Positions 36,927 through 45,489 of a DNA stretch of 64,000 nucleotides are shown here, in pieces (within the stretch, counting starts at the first letter, position 1; each line of letters starts with the position of its first letter). Origin of the DNA: JAPOXR01 sp965199765 (lineage in GTDB: Bacteria > Pseudomonadota > Alphaproteobacteria > Rhodobacterales > Rhodobacteraceae); the NCBI GenBank assembly GCA_965199765.1, contig CBDATC010000002.1, positions 744,001-808,000 on the forward strand, given 5' to 3'. The notes beneath the pieces were generated by a model. It was not told where the DNA came from. It was given only the letters and a program-made list of their open reading frames with translations, and searched no databases. The translations under genes were made by a program, and so were the position numbers.

Positions 36927-38798
36927 CTACTGATCCTGCTCCGTCCCCAGAATTTCAGGCAGCATATTGGCCCAAGCCGAAATCGAACCGGCTCCAAGAC
37001 AGACAACCATGTCTCCCGGCTGGGCTTCTCGGCGAATGTATTCAGCCATGCCCTCTTGGCCTTCAATGGCTTCCGCTCCCCGGTGGCCGTGACGAATCAA
37101 TGCTTCGACCAAAGCTTCGCGGCCGATGCCGGCCACCGGCGATTCGCCGGCGGCATAAATTTCTGTAATGGCAACCCGATCCGCGTCGTTGAAACACGTG
37201 CAGAAATCTTCAAAGAGGCTGGCTAGGCGCGAATATCGGTGCGGTTGGTGGATTGCAATGATTCTGCCGTCCGTCGACTGGCGGGCAGCCCCTAAAACAG
37301 CCGATATCTCCACTGGATGATGCGCGTAATCGTCAATGATTTTCACGCCGTCGACTTCGCCTACGAACGTAAATCTCCGATTAACGCCGGCGAAGGCGGC
37401 CAATGCTTCGCGAATTTCACCTTTTCCCATTCCGAGCTTTCTCGCAACAGCAACCGCAGCCAGCGCATTCGAGACATTATGTTCGCCCGGCATCGGCAGG
37501 CTGCAATTTGGAATGCTGCTATTTTCGCTGCGAAGCAAAATTCCGAAGTGAGCTGCGCCGTTTTTGAACATGAGATCCACTGCACAGACATCAGCCTGCG
37601 GATTCAGCCCATAGGTCACGATGCGTCGATCAGTAACGCGGCCGACCAGAGCCTGTACTTCGGGGTGGTCAATGCAACAGACGGCATAACCATAAAACGG
37701 AACGTTCGATACAAACTGATCGAAAGCATTGCGCAGGCTGTCGAAGTCTCCGTAGTGATCGAGATGTTCGGGATCAATATTGGTTACCACTGCGACCGTG
37801 GCAGGAAGTTTGACAAAGGTGCCATCGCTTTCATCCGCTTCGACGACCATCCATTCACCGCCGCCCAGCCGGGCATTTGATTCATAGGCGCGGATGATTC
37901 CACCGTTGATCACGGTGGGATCAAACCCTCCGCGATCCAGAAGGGTTGCGATTAACGTGGTTGTCGTAGTTTTTCCGTGCGTGCCGGCAACGGCGATATT
38001 TGACTTAAGGCGCATCAATTCTGCCAGCATTTCAGCACGTCTGACAACCGGAAGCCCAAAGCGACGGGCCTCGTTAAGCTCTTCGTTCTGCGGCTGAATG
38101 GCAGAAGACACCACGACAACATCGGCGTTTCGTACATTTTCGGCGGCTTGCCCGAGAAAAACCCGTGCTCCGAGACCGGCAAGCCGTTGGGTTAATTTGG
38201 TTGACGATACGTCAGAACCTTGGACCGTGTAGCCTTGGTTTAACAGAGCCTCGGCGATGCCGGACATACCGATTCCGCCGATTCCAACGAAATGAATCGG
38301 TCCCATCTGATTGGGCAGCTTTGTCTGTGGATCGGAATCGAATGAGAATTCCAATCCGTCAGACATGTCCGGCGCCCGACCAAGCTTAGCAAGGCTAGTC
38401 TCACGGTAAACGGCTTGGTAGTTGACGAGACGCCCCTGAATTTCTGTCAAAGCCCTCGCAATCGCGCTTCGGTTCCCGAAATATTCGGAAGCTGGGTTTG
38501 AGTATTTTTCTTTTATCCATTCAGATCGCTTCCACTCTTCGCCGGTATCCGGATCCTTGATATAGATTGCGCGGCTGCCGCGGCGATGGCCCAAATCAAT
38601 ATCGGCGGTATAGCCATAGATGTTTTGGTAATGGATCGGCTTCCCCTGAATCTCCGTCAGCGCCTTGGCAATCGCAGCGCGGTCTCCGAAATATGGCGAT
38701 TCGGGGTTGGAATATTTCTCTCTGATCCATTCGGGACGATGCCACATTTCGCCGGTGACCGGATCTTCAATGTAAATCTTCCCCACTTGCCGCTGCAT
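36927..38798 (-). CDS. murC: UDP-N-acetylmuramate--L-alanine ligase with a tandem N-terminal extension
   Basis: MurC adds L-Ala to UDP-MurNAc. The catalytic part, from about residue 160, is canonical: GPIHFVGIGGIGMSGIAE, ATP loop GTHGKTTTTTLIA, VVEADESDGTF, IDDYAHHPVEI. Total length is 623 against about 465-480 for the family. The excess is residues 1-144, holding two copies of a 54-residue module (8-61 and 78-131) with pattern IYI-DP-TGE-W-R-EWI-EKYSNP, YFG-R-AIA-ALTEIQG. I do not recognise it. ATG 38798 has AAGGGA about 11 bases upstream, whereas an internal ATG at 38366 (residue 145) has no clear Shine-Dalgarno. A frame of this length without stops and with a conserved duplication is probably translated. 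Confidence 0.9.
   Translation of the reverse strand: MQRQVGKIYIEDPVTGEMWHRPEWIREKYSNPESPYFGDRAAIAKALTEIQGKPIHYQNIYGYTADIDLGHRRGSRAIYIKDPDTGEEWKRSEWIKEKYSNPASEYFGNRSAIARALTEIQGRLVNYQAVYRETSLAKLGRAPDMSDGLEFSFDSDPQTKLPNQMGPIHFVGIGGIGMSGIAEALLNQGYTVQGSDVSSTKLTQRLAGLGARVFLGQAAENVRNADVVVVSSAIQPQNEELNEARRFGLPVVRRAEMLAELMRLKSNIAVAGTHGKTTTTTLIATLLDRGGFDPTVINGGIIRAYESNARLGGGEWMVVEADESDGTFVKLPATVAVVTNIDPEHLDHYGDFDSLRNAFDQFVSNVPFYGYAVCCIDHPEVQALVGRVTDRRIVTYGLNPQADVCAVDLMFKNGAAHFGILLRSENSSIPNCSLPMPGEHNVSNALAAVAVARKLGMGKGEIREALAAFAGVNRRFTFVGEVDGVKIIDDYAHHPVEISAVLGAARQSTDGRIIAIHQPHRYSRLASLFEDFCTCFNDADRVAITEIYAAGESPVAGIGREALVEALIRHGHRGAEAIEGQEGMAEYIRREAQPGDMVVCLGAGSISAWANMLPEILGTEQDQ
38406..38777 (-). repeat. 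tandem 54-codon module, 210-bp period, in the murC extension
   Basis: Copy one spans 38616-38777 (residues 8-61) and copy two 38406-38567 (residues 78-131). Aligning them by eye gives 37 of 54 identical residues, and most differences are conservative (K/R, D/N, I/V). The pattern YFGxRxAIAxALTEIQG looks like a helix-turn-helix-sized segment, but that is only a guess. Confidence 0.85.
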
Positions 38799-39093
38799 TT
38801 TACCGCTAATCCCTTCATGCGCTCATTCTGCTTAAGATATTGCCGACTTGGTGTTCTGGCAAACAAATCGCATTGCCGCTCGGAAATTGCATAAAGCCTC
38901 CTTATCCGATCATATAGCGGAAATCTCTTGGAGCGGTCGGAACTTGTCCGCTCGGCGTTTGCAACGATGCGCGGTTCATCGAAATATGGGTGAAAGGCTG
39001 CTCCTTTCCGCGTTTTCGCTTCGGCCTCTGTTACACATCGAAACAAGCCAGCGAACTTTTCACGGTTTTTCCGGCTCCCGTTCCGCCGCAAAA

Positions 39094-40212
39094 TCAGCTG
39101 CCGCTGGATTGTCTTCCTTTCTGTGCAAGGCTTTCGACGACATCCGCCAACATGGACGCGGCTTGCGGCCGAGCGATTTTTTTGGTCGCTAAAGCCATTT
39201 CCTTCGCCCGGTCAGGGTTATCCAACAACGCGCCAACCTCTGCTGCCAGTCTTTCGGTCACTGCGCTGTCTTCCCGAATTGCGATCGCCGCACCGGCTCG
39301 TTCCAATCCGGCAGCGTTCGCTGACTGGTGATCGTTCGCTGCGGCAGCATAGGGTATAAGAATTGCCGGACGGCCGATGACCGCGATTTCAGCAACGGTT
39401 GATGCGCCGGCCCGACCAATGACAATCTGCGCTTCAGCCATTCTTCGGGGAACATCTTCGAAAAAGGTCGCGATCTCGCACTGAATGCCGACCTCTTCAT
39501 AAAATCGTCCGACTGCGACATTGTGCGAGTCTCTAACCTGTTGAACAACCCGCAGCCGCCGCCTTGCCGCAACCGGAAGTCTTGACAGCGCCGCTGGAAC
39601 AACATGATCCATTATCCGCGCTCCTTGGCTGCCTCCAAGCACCAGAATATTCACCGGACCTGCATCCGGCCAATGGTATTCGGTCTCAGAAAAAGCCAAA
39701 ATGTCGGTGCGAACCGGATTACCCGTGTAGCGTGAGTGAATTCCCGGTGGAAGGATCGTGTCCAAGGCGCCGCACACCACTAAGTTGACACGCGGCGCGA
39801 GCAGTCGGTTAGCTTTACCCAATACGCCGTTCTGCTCATGTATGAGACTGGGTAATCCAGCTGCCCATGCGGCGGCGACCGGCGGGAATGCCGGATATCC
39901 ACCGAATCCCGCCACCACGGCCGCCTGCTTCCGTTTAAGTCCGAAAAAAGAAAGCACGGTGCCAAACAACACCTTAAAGGGGGCTGTGAACTTTTCTAAA
40001 ATCCCGCCTTGCGCGAATGTCGCCGTTTGAATTTCTTTTATCTCGGCATCGTTTGGGAAGCTGCCGACAAACCTCAACCCCCTTCGGTCGGTCCACAGCG
40101 CAACCCGCCAGCCGCGGTTAAGCATTTCTTCAGCCAAGGCTTGCGCGGGAAAGACATGTCCTCCCGTACCGCCGGCGGCAAGAATGATGAGCGGATTGTT
40201 ACCGTCTTTCAT
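39094..40212 (-). CDS. murG: undecaprenyldiphospho-muramoylpentapeptide N-acetylglucosaminyltransferase
   Basis: MurG transfers GlcNAc to lipid I to give lipid II at the inner face of the membrane. 372 residues, GT-B fold. Features: LAAGGTGGHVFPAQALAEE (first G-loop), GFGGYPAFPPVAAAW, HEQNGVLGKANRLLA, NILVLGGSQGARIMD (second G-loop) and GRAGASTVAEIAVIGRPAILIPY (UDP-GlcNAc site). It lies 22 bp downstream of ftsW. About 295 bp separate it from murC, in contrast with the tight packing elsewhere in the cluster; that gap holds no convincing gene. Confidence 0.96.
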   Translation of the reverse strand: MKDGNNPLIILAAGGTGGHVFPAQALAEEMLNRGWRVALWTDRRGLRFVGSFPNDAEIKEIQTATFAQGGILEKFTAPFKVLFGTVLSFFGLKRKQAAVVAGFGGYPAFPPVAAAWAAGLPSLIHEQNGVLGKANRLLAPRVNLVVCGALDTILPPGIHSRYTGNPVRTDILAFSETEYHWPDAGPVNILVLGGSQGARIMDHVVPAALSRLPVAARRRLRVVQQVRDSHNVAVGRFYEEVGIQCEIATFFEDVPRRMAEAQIVIGRAGASTVAEIAVIGRPAILIPYAAAANDHQSANAAGLERAGAAIAIREDSAVTERLAAEVGALLDNPDRAKEMALATKKIARPQAASMLADVVESLAQKGRQSSGS

Positions 40213-40234
40213 TTCGCCGAACCAGCGGGTTTAG

Positions 40235-41383
40235 CTACTGGCTAAGACTGGACTTCTCTTCCTGCGCCTCTCTGCCGAAGGCCAAGAGCAAACCGAAAGC
40301 GATTCCGGTCGCGAGCATCGAAGAACCTCCATATGAGATAAAGGGCAGCGTTAGCCCCTTGGGTGGCAGCGCTCCCACCGCTACCGCCAAATGAACGACA
40401 GCTTGAATGCCGATCATCGCAACAAGGCCGGTTGAAGCGAGCCTGACAAACGGATCTCGGGCGCGTCCAGCTTTGCGTATTGAAGCTATACAGATATACA
40501 CGAACAGCAGGACAATAACCAAAACCATGCTAAAGCCGAATTCCTCCGCAGCGACCGCGACAACGAAATCGGTATGCGCATCCGGAAGCGTCCACTTCAC
40601 CGTGCCTTGACCAGGGCCGACGCCGAAGAAACCGCCTTCCCTGAACGCATCAATTGAATTAGCGACCTGCGAGCCCTTGTCACTGCCATCCAGGAATTCC
40701 AAAATTCGGCGACGAAAATGTTCTGACATGCTGAAGGCCGCAAATCCGCCTCCGCCTGTCGCGCCGCCCAACACTACCAGTGGCCATAGCGGTCCGCCGG
40801 AAGCATAGTACAATACACTCCAGCCGAAAATCACCAAAACCGCCTGGCCGAAATCGGGCTGACCGACCAGCAGCAGCACCATGAGCATCAGCAGCGCAAA
40901 CGAGATTTTCTTTCCCGGCGGACCATCGGCTTGCAGCGAACCAGCGATCAGCCATGCTGTGATCACGATGAATCCTGGCTTTAGGAATTCGGATGGTTGA
41001 ATGGAACCAAATCCGAGAGAAAACCAGCGGATCGCGCCTTTGCCATAGTCAGTGCCGAAAACAGGCAGCAGCAACACCCCGATCAAGGCGCACAGGAACA
41101 GCGCTATGCCGACTCTCCGGGCTGATTTTGCCGACAATGTGGAAATCAAAAGCATCAGCGTGATAGCGACGATGCCGTAAGCCGCCTGCTTGATCACGAA
41201 ATCAAATGGATTGACTTCCAACCTCTCGGCAAGCGGGACCGATGCTGCGTAGCAAAGCAGTAAGCCGATGAGATAAAGAAACGAAACCGCTGCGATTATC
41301 GTGTGGTCAACGGTCCGATTCCAGCGCATTAGAATCGGATCGCGCTTCCGAGTTGCTTCCAACCCGTAAATTATATCTGTCAT
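40235..41383 (-). CDS. ftsW: septal peptidoglycan glycosyltransferase FtsW
   Basis: SEDS-family polymerase that works with FtsI at the septum. About 382 residues and roughly ten membrane helices. Signatures: FSLGFGSIQPSEFLKPGFIVI (SEDS QPSE motif), LLVGQPDFGQAVLVIFGW, NSIDAFREGGFFGVGPGQG, HTDFVVAVAAEEFG (catalytic Asp region) and LPFISYGGSSML near the C-terminus. ATG 41383 fits better than the first in-frame codon at 41437, which would add 18 basic residues. The ribosome-binding site is weak. Confidence 0.95.
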   Translation of the reverse strand: MTDIIYGLEATRKRDPILMRWNRTVDHTIIAAVSFLYLIGLLLCYAASVPLAERLEVNPFDFVIKQAAYGIVAITLMLLISTLSAKSARRVGIALFLCALIGVLLLPVFGTDYGKGAIRWFSLGFGSIQPSEFLKPGFIVITAWLIAGSLQADGPPGKKISFALLMLMVLLLVGQPDFGQAVLVIFGWSVLYYASGGPLWPLVVLGGATGGGGFAAFSMSEHFRRRILEFLDGSDKGSQVANSIDAFREGGFFGVGPGQGTVKWTLPDAHTDFVVAVAAEEFGFSMVLVIVLLFVYICIASIRKAGRARDPFVRLASTGLVAMIGIQAVVHLAVAVGALPPKGLTLPFISYGGSSMLATGIAFGLLLAFGREAQEEKSSLSQ

Positions 41384-41501
41384 GTTTTGCTTGCTCGATA
41401 GAATGCATTTAACAGCTCTTTTTGGCCGTCTTTGCATCCTTCATAAATAAGACGATGTTAAAATTCAATTTGTTTAGAAAACTTTAGCGAACTGTTGTGA
41501 T

Positions 41502-42902
41502 TCAGTCATCAGCCGCAGAGAAACAGCGCCGAACAGCATCAATGAAATGCTCGCCCCGCACCTCAAAATCAGGGTATTGATCAAAACTAGCGGCGGCTGG
41601 CGCCAAAAGAATCGTGTCTCCTGGGTCCGCTTCCAAAACCGCGCTTTGCACAGCTTTATCCATGGTGCCGCATAGCCTGTGCGGCACTGTCCCAAGCTGC
41701 AAAGCAAATTCACGTGCGGAATGACCGATCAGATAGGCGCTCTTCACATTGCCCATTCGTTCGAGAAGCGGCGCTATTCCACCTTCTTTCGCCAAACCGC
41801 CAAGAATCCAGCGGATGCTTTTGTAAGCCTCCAGCGCACGGCCGGCGCTCGCAGCGTTGGTCGCCTTGGAATCGTTCACACATAGGATGCCTCTGAACTC
41901 GCCCACAACCTGACTTCGGTGTGGAAGGCCCGAAAATGCTGCGAATGCGGACAGAATGTCATCCGATGGAACACCGAGAACCCGGCACGCCGCGTAGGCG
42001 GCGCAAGCGTTCTGCTGGTTATGCGCACCAGACAAACTGCGCACCGCGTTAAGATCGCAAAGGTGGGAGTTCCGGCCTCTCCGTCTTTCAATCAATTGTC
42101 CATCGACAGCAAAAACCGCGTTCTCGAAGCGGTCCACTCGCTGCTCAGCCGAAATTCGCACAACATTTTCCGGCGGCAGCTTCGATGCCAGCAATCTGCC
42201 TTCCGGCTCGTCGACGCCAATAATCGATGCGAGTCTTGGAACTCGGCTGAATAACCGGCTTTTGGCAGCAAAATACCCGCCGACCCCGCCATGCCGACAT
42301 AAATGATCGGGTGAAAGATTGAGAAACACGGCGACATCGACAGCAAGACAGCGGGCGATCTCTGCTTGGTAGGAAGAGATTTCCAAAACCATAAACCGAC
42401 TTTTCAACGGGTTGTTCAATCCGAAAACCGCCTGTCCGATATTGCCGGCAATTTGCGCGAGGCCGCCGGTGCGTTCAAGCACGAAGTGGATCAGAGCCGA
42501 AGCCGTCGACTTTCCGTTTGAACCTGTGACGGCAACCACCCTCGGTGGTGATTCAGCTTGGTTCAACCACCGCAGAAACAATCCGATGTCGTTATCAAGC
42601 GGCACCCCCATGCTGACAGCTTGATCCACAATCGGATTGGGCGCTGGATAAAGATGCGGAATCCCCGGCGATAAAATCAGACTCTCGCATCCCTGCAACA
42701 CACTCCGGTCATTCAAGTCGCACACAGAAACTCCGCTTGATGCGGCCTTCGCTCTTGCCTCCCCCACATCATCCCATGCGGCGACTTCGGCTCCTGACCG
42801 AATCAAGGCAAGCGAAACCGCCATTCCCGTTCGGCCAAGTCCTAAAACCGCGTATCGTCGTCCCTTGCCGACCGAAATGCATTCCTCGGGATTGCAAGTC
42901 AT
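41502..42902 (-). CDS. murD: UDP-N-acetylmuramoylalanine--D-glutamate ligase
   Basis: Mur ligase adding D-Glu to UDP-MurNAc-L-Ala, 466 residues. N-terminal Rossmann AVLGLGRTGMAVSLALI, ILSPGIPHLYPAPNP, ATP loop VTGSNGKSTASALIHFVL, VLEISSYQAEIA, LNLSPDHLCRHGG, and VNDSKATNAASAGRAL in the C-terminal domain. It lies 68 bp after mraY and 118 bp before ftsW. Shine-Dalgarno before ATG 42902 is poor, so the start is not certain. Confidence 0.95.
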   Translation of the reverse strand: MTCNPEECISVGKGRRYAVLGLGRTGMAVSLALIRSGAEVAAWDDVGEARAKAASSGVSVCDLNDRSVLQGCESLILSPGIPHLYPAPNPIVDQAVSMGVPLDNDIGLFLRWLNQAESPPRVVAVTGSNGKSTASALIHFVLERTGGLAQIAGNIGQAVFGLNNPLKSRFMVLEISSYQAEIARCLAVDVAVFLNLSPDHLCRHGGVGGYFAAKSRLFSRVPRLASIIGVDEPEGRLLASKLPPENVVRISAEQRVDRFENAVFAVDGQLIERRRGRNSHLCDLNAVRSLSGAHNQQNACAAYAACRVLGVPSDDILSAFAAFSGLPHRSQVVGEFRGILCVNDSKATNAASAGRALEAYKSIRWILGGLAKEGGIAPLLERMGNVKSAYLIGHSAREFALQLGTVPHRLCGTMDKAVQSAVLEADPGDTILLAPAAASFDQYPDFEVRGEHFIDAVRRCFSAADD

Positions 42903-42970
42903 TGGCGAATGAGCAAACAGCTTATGAAACGCGTCTTTCGATCCCGGCCCTCTATGCCAAACAACGTCAT

Positions 42971-44056
42971 TTATCTGACCTTCAGTGTCGCAAGCCCGAT
43001 TAGCGCGAGAATGAGAGCGATGATCCAGAATCGAATAACGATTTGCGCTTCAGCCCAACCGCGCTTTTCAAAGTGATGGTGAATCGGCGCCATTAGAAAG
43101 ACGCGCTTACCGGTCGCCTTGAAATACAGGACCTGAATGATAACGCTCAGCGCCTCAACCACAAAAAGACCTCCCACAATCGCCAGAACAAGCTCGTGTT
43201 TGGTCGCGACAGCGATGCTGCCGACCGCACCGCCCAACGCGAGTGAGCCGGTGTCGCCCATAAAGACAGCCGCCGGAGGAGCGTTGTACCATAAGAAACC
43301 CAGCCCTCCGCCGACCAGGCCCGCTGCGAAAACGAGCAATTCACCGGTTCCAGGCACATAATGCACGTCAAGATATTCGGTGAAATCAACCCGCCCCACA
43401 GCGTAGGCGATGACACCGAGCGCGCTGGCCGCGATCATCACCGGCATGATTGCCAGACCATCCAGCCCATCGGTTAGATTCACGGCATTGGCCGAACCGA
43501 CAATAACGAATGCGGCGAACGGAACAAACAGAAAGCCGAGATGCCAAAGAATGTCTTTGAGAACTGGAAAAGCCAAGGCGCCGGACAAATCTTCCGGGTG
43601 CGCCTGCATCGAAAAATACGAAGCGGCAAGAGCAATCGCAAAACCAATGCCGACCCTCGCTCTTGCGCTCAGTCCCCGTGAACTTGCGGAAGAGACCTTT
43701 CTGTAGTCATCGACGACACCGATGGCGCCAAATCCAAGCGTTACAAAGAGAACCACCCAAATGTGCACATTGTCGAGCCTGGCCCAGAGCAGTGTTGATA
43801 CAACCACCGCGCCTAGAATCAGGATCCCTCCCATGGTCGGTGTCCCCGCCTTTTCGATGATATGGCTTTCTGGACCGTCCTCACGAATCGGCTGGCCGTT
43901 CTTTTGTTTTTTTCGCAGCATATTGATCAAGGGACGTCCGAGAAGGAACCCGAAAAGCAGGCCAGTGACCAGAGCTCCGCTCGCCCGAAACGTTATGTAG
44001 CGAAATAGATTAAAAAAGTCGCCCCCCTCCGAGAGTCCGCTTAAGAGATGAAGCAT
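42971..44056 (-). CDS. mraY: phospho-N-acetylmuramoyl-pentapeptide transferase
   Basis: Integral membrane enzyme that makes lipid I from UDP-MurNAc-pentapeptide and undecaprenyl phosphate. 361 residues with about ten helices. Motifs: GRPLINMLRKKQKNGQPIRE, KAGTPTMGGILIL, GFGAIGVVDDYRKV (catalytic Asp pair), NAVNLTDGLDGLAIMP, FMGDTGSLALGGAVG and APIHHHFEKRGWAE (cytoplasmic histidine loop). Strong AAAGGAAG precedes ATG 44056. Lies 19 bp after murF. Confidence 0.97.
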   Translation of the reverse strand: MLHLLSGLSEGGDFFNLFRYITFRASGALVTGLLFGFLLGRPLINMLRKKQKNGQPIREDGPESHIIEKAGTPTMGGILILGAVVVSTLLWARLDNVHIWVVLFVTLGFGAIGVVDDYRKVSSASSRGLSARARVGIGFAIALAASYFSMQAHPEDLSGALAFPVLKDILWHLGFLFVPFAAFVIVGSANAVNLTDGLDGLAIMPVMIAASALGVIAYAVGRVDFTEYLDVHYVPGTGELLVFAAGLVGGGLGFLWYNAPPAAVFMGDTGSLALGGAVGSIAVATKHELVLAIVGGLFVVEALSVIIQVLYFKATGKRVFLMAPIHHHFEKRGWAEAQIVIRFWIIALILALIGLATLKVR

Positions 44057-44075
44057 CCAGATGGCTTCCTTTCTT

Positions 44076-45488
44076 CTAGTGTCCTGAAACCGTGCCGAGA
44101 GTCCGAAACGCCTCGGTTACCAGTGAAATTCGAGACCCCTTCGACCCCTTGACCAACACAAGATCTCCGGGAGCCGCCAGCCTGCTGGCGTCAGCCGCCA
44201 ACTCTTCGGCGGTTTCATACCATCGGCCGCGGCGGTCGGGCGGAATGGCTTTGTGCAATTCCAACATCAAAGGTCCGGCGCAGTGAAGTTTCGCAACATG
44301 ACGAAATGAAGGGTGCTCAGCCATGGCAGCATGCAGGGCCTTTGCATCACGCCCCAGTTCCAGCATATCTCCTAATACAGCGATCTTTCTGCCTTTGCCC
44401 GGATCGGCGGGCGAAGCACGCGCCGCCAGCACATCGAACGCCGCCTTCATGGACACCGGATTGGCATTGAAAGCATCGTCGATAATTTGAATGGGAGGAA
44501 ATTCAGGATCGAGAATGATGCGGAAGCACCCGCCCCGTCCTTGTCCTGGAGACCAGCGGCGCAAATCCAATGCCGCGACATTCACATCAGCTCCCAGTGA
44601 ATCAATGGCTGCCAGCGCGCACAGTGCATTGCGCGCGAAATGACTCCCGTGCGCCGAGAGCATCACGCATTGCGGTTCTTGGTCTCTTTTGATGCATAAG
44701 ACCGTTCCATTCTGAACAATATCCGCATTGACAAGGCAAAACTCCGATGCCGGATCGCTGCCGAACCGAATGATATGCGCACCGGCGGATTCTGCTCGCT
44801 CCTTCAATATCTTGAAACCCGGAGACTGAGCGTTCAAGATCGCGCTGCCTCCCGCTTCAAGTCCCCTGAAGATATCGGCTTTTTCTCGGGCAATGTCTTC
44901 AAGCGAGTTAAACGCGGCAAGATGCGCGGGCGCGATTTCGGTAACCATCGCCACATGCGGTCGGGCCAATTCGCTGAGCGGCGCGATTTCACCGGTTTGG
45001 TTCATGCCGATTTCAATGATGGCGAACTCTGTATCTGCAGGCATTCTTGCCAAAGTCAGAGGCACGCCCCAGTGATTATTGTAACTCTTATCCGCAGCAA
45101 TCGTCTTGCCTTGACGGTTCAGAGCGCATCGAAGCATCTCTTTGGTCGTGGTCTTGCCGACAGAACCGGTCACAGCCGCGACCCTGCCACGCAATCGGTG
45201 TCTTGCCGCACGGCCAAGTCCCTCCAAGGCAGCCTGAACATCCGAAACGACAAGTAGCGGGCGGTCTTCATCAAGACGAGCCGGTATATTCGATACCACG
45301 GCCGCTGAAGCGCCCGCTTCAAATGCCGCTGCCACGAAGTCATGTCCGTCCCGAACGTCTTTAAGCGCAATAAAGAGATCACCCCGATTCAGTGTGCGGG
45401 AGTCAATCGAAACACCGGAGGCCTGCCAACCTTTTGTTGAGCGTCCGCCGGTCGCCGCTTCGGCTTGATCAGAGGTCCAAAGAATCAT
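44076..45488 (-). CDS. murF: UDP-N-acetylmuramoyl-tripeptide--D-alanyl-D-alanine ligase
   Basis: Last cytoplasmic Mur ligase, adding D-Ala-D-Ala. 470 residues. GVSIDSRTLNRGDLFIAL (substrate domain), AVTGSVGKTTTKEMLR (ATP loop), NNHWGVPLTLARMP, IEIGMNQTGEIAPLS, DDAFNANPVSMKAAFDVL, IAVLGDMLELG and VLVKGSKGSR are all in family order. Start ATG with GGGGG close upstream, a single base after the murE stop, so translation is probably coupled. Confidence 0.96.
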   Translation of the reverse strand: MILWTSDQAEAATGGRSTKGWQASGVSIDSRTLNRGDLFIALKDVRDGHDFVAAAFEAGASAAVVSNIPARLDEDRPLLVVSDVQAALEGLGRAARHRLRGRVAAVTGSVGKTTTKEMLRCALNRQGKTIAADKSYNNHWGVPLTLARMPADTEFAIIEIGMNQTGEIAPLSELARPHVAMVTEIAPAHLAAFNSLEDIAREKADIFRGLEAGGSAILNAQSPGFKILKERAESAGAHIIRFGSDPASEFCLVNADIVQNGTVLCIKRDQEPQCVMLSAHGSHFARNALCALAAIDSLGADVNVAALDLRRWSPGQGRGGCFRIILDPEFPPIQIIDDAFNANPVSMKAAFDVLAARASPADPGKGRKIAVLGDMLELGRDAKALHAAMAEHPSFRHVAKLHCAGPLMLELHKAIPPDRRGRWYETAEELAADASRLAAPGDLVLVKGSKGSRISLVTEAFRTLGTVSGH

Positions 45489-45489
45489 T

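Noticed and set aside
38657..39091. Separate minus-strand gene between murG and murC
   Set aside because: It overlaps the murC extension in another frame, has no family motif, and the murC frame is clearly favoured by the internal protein duplication.
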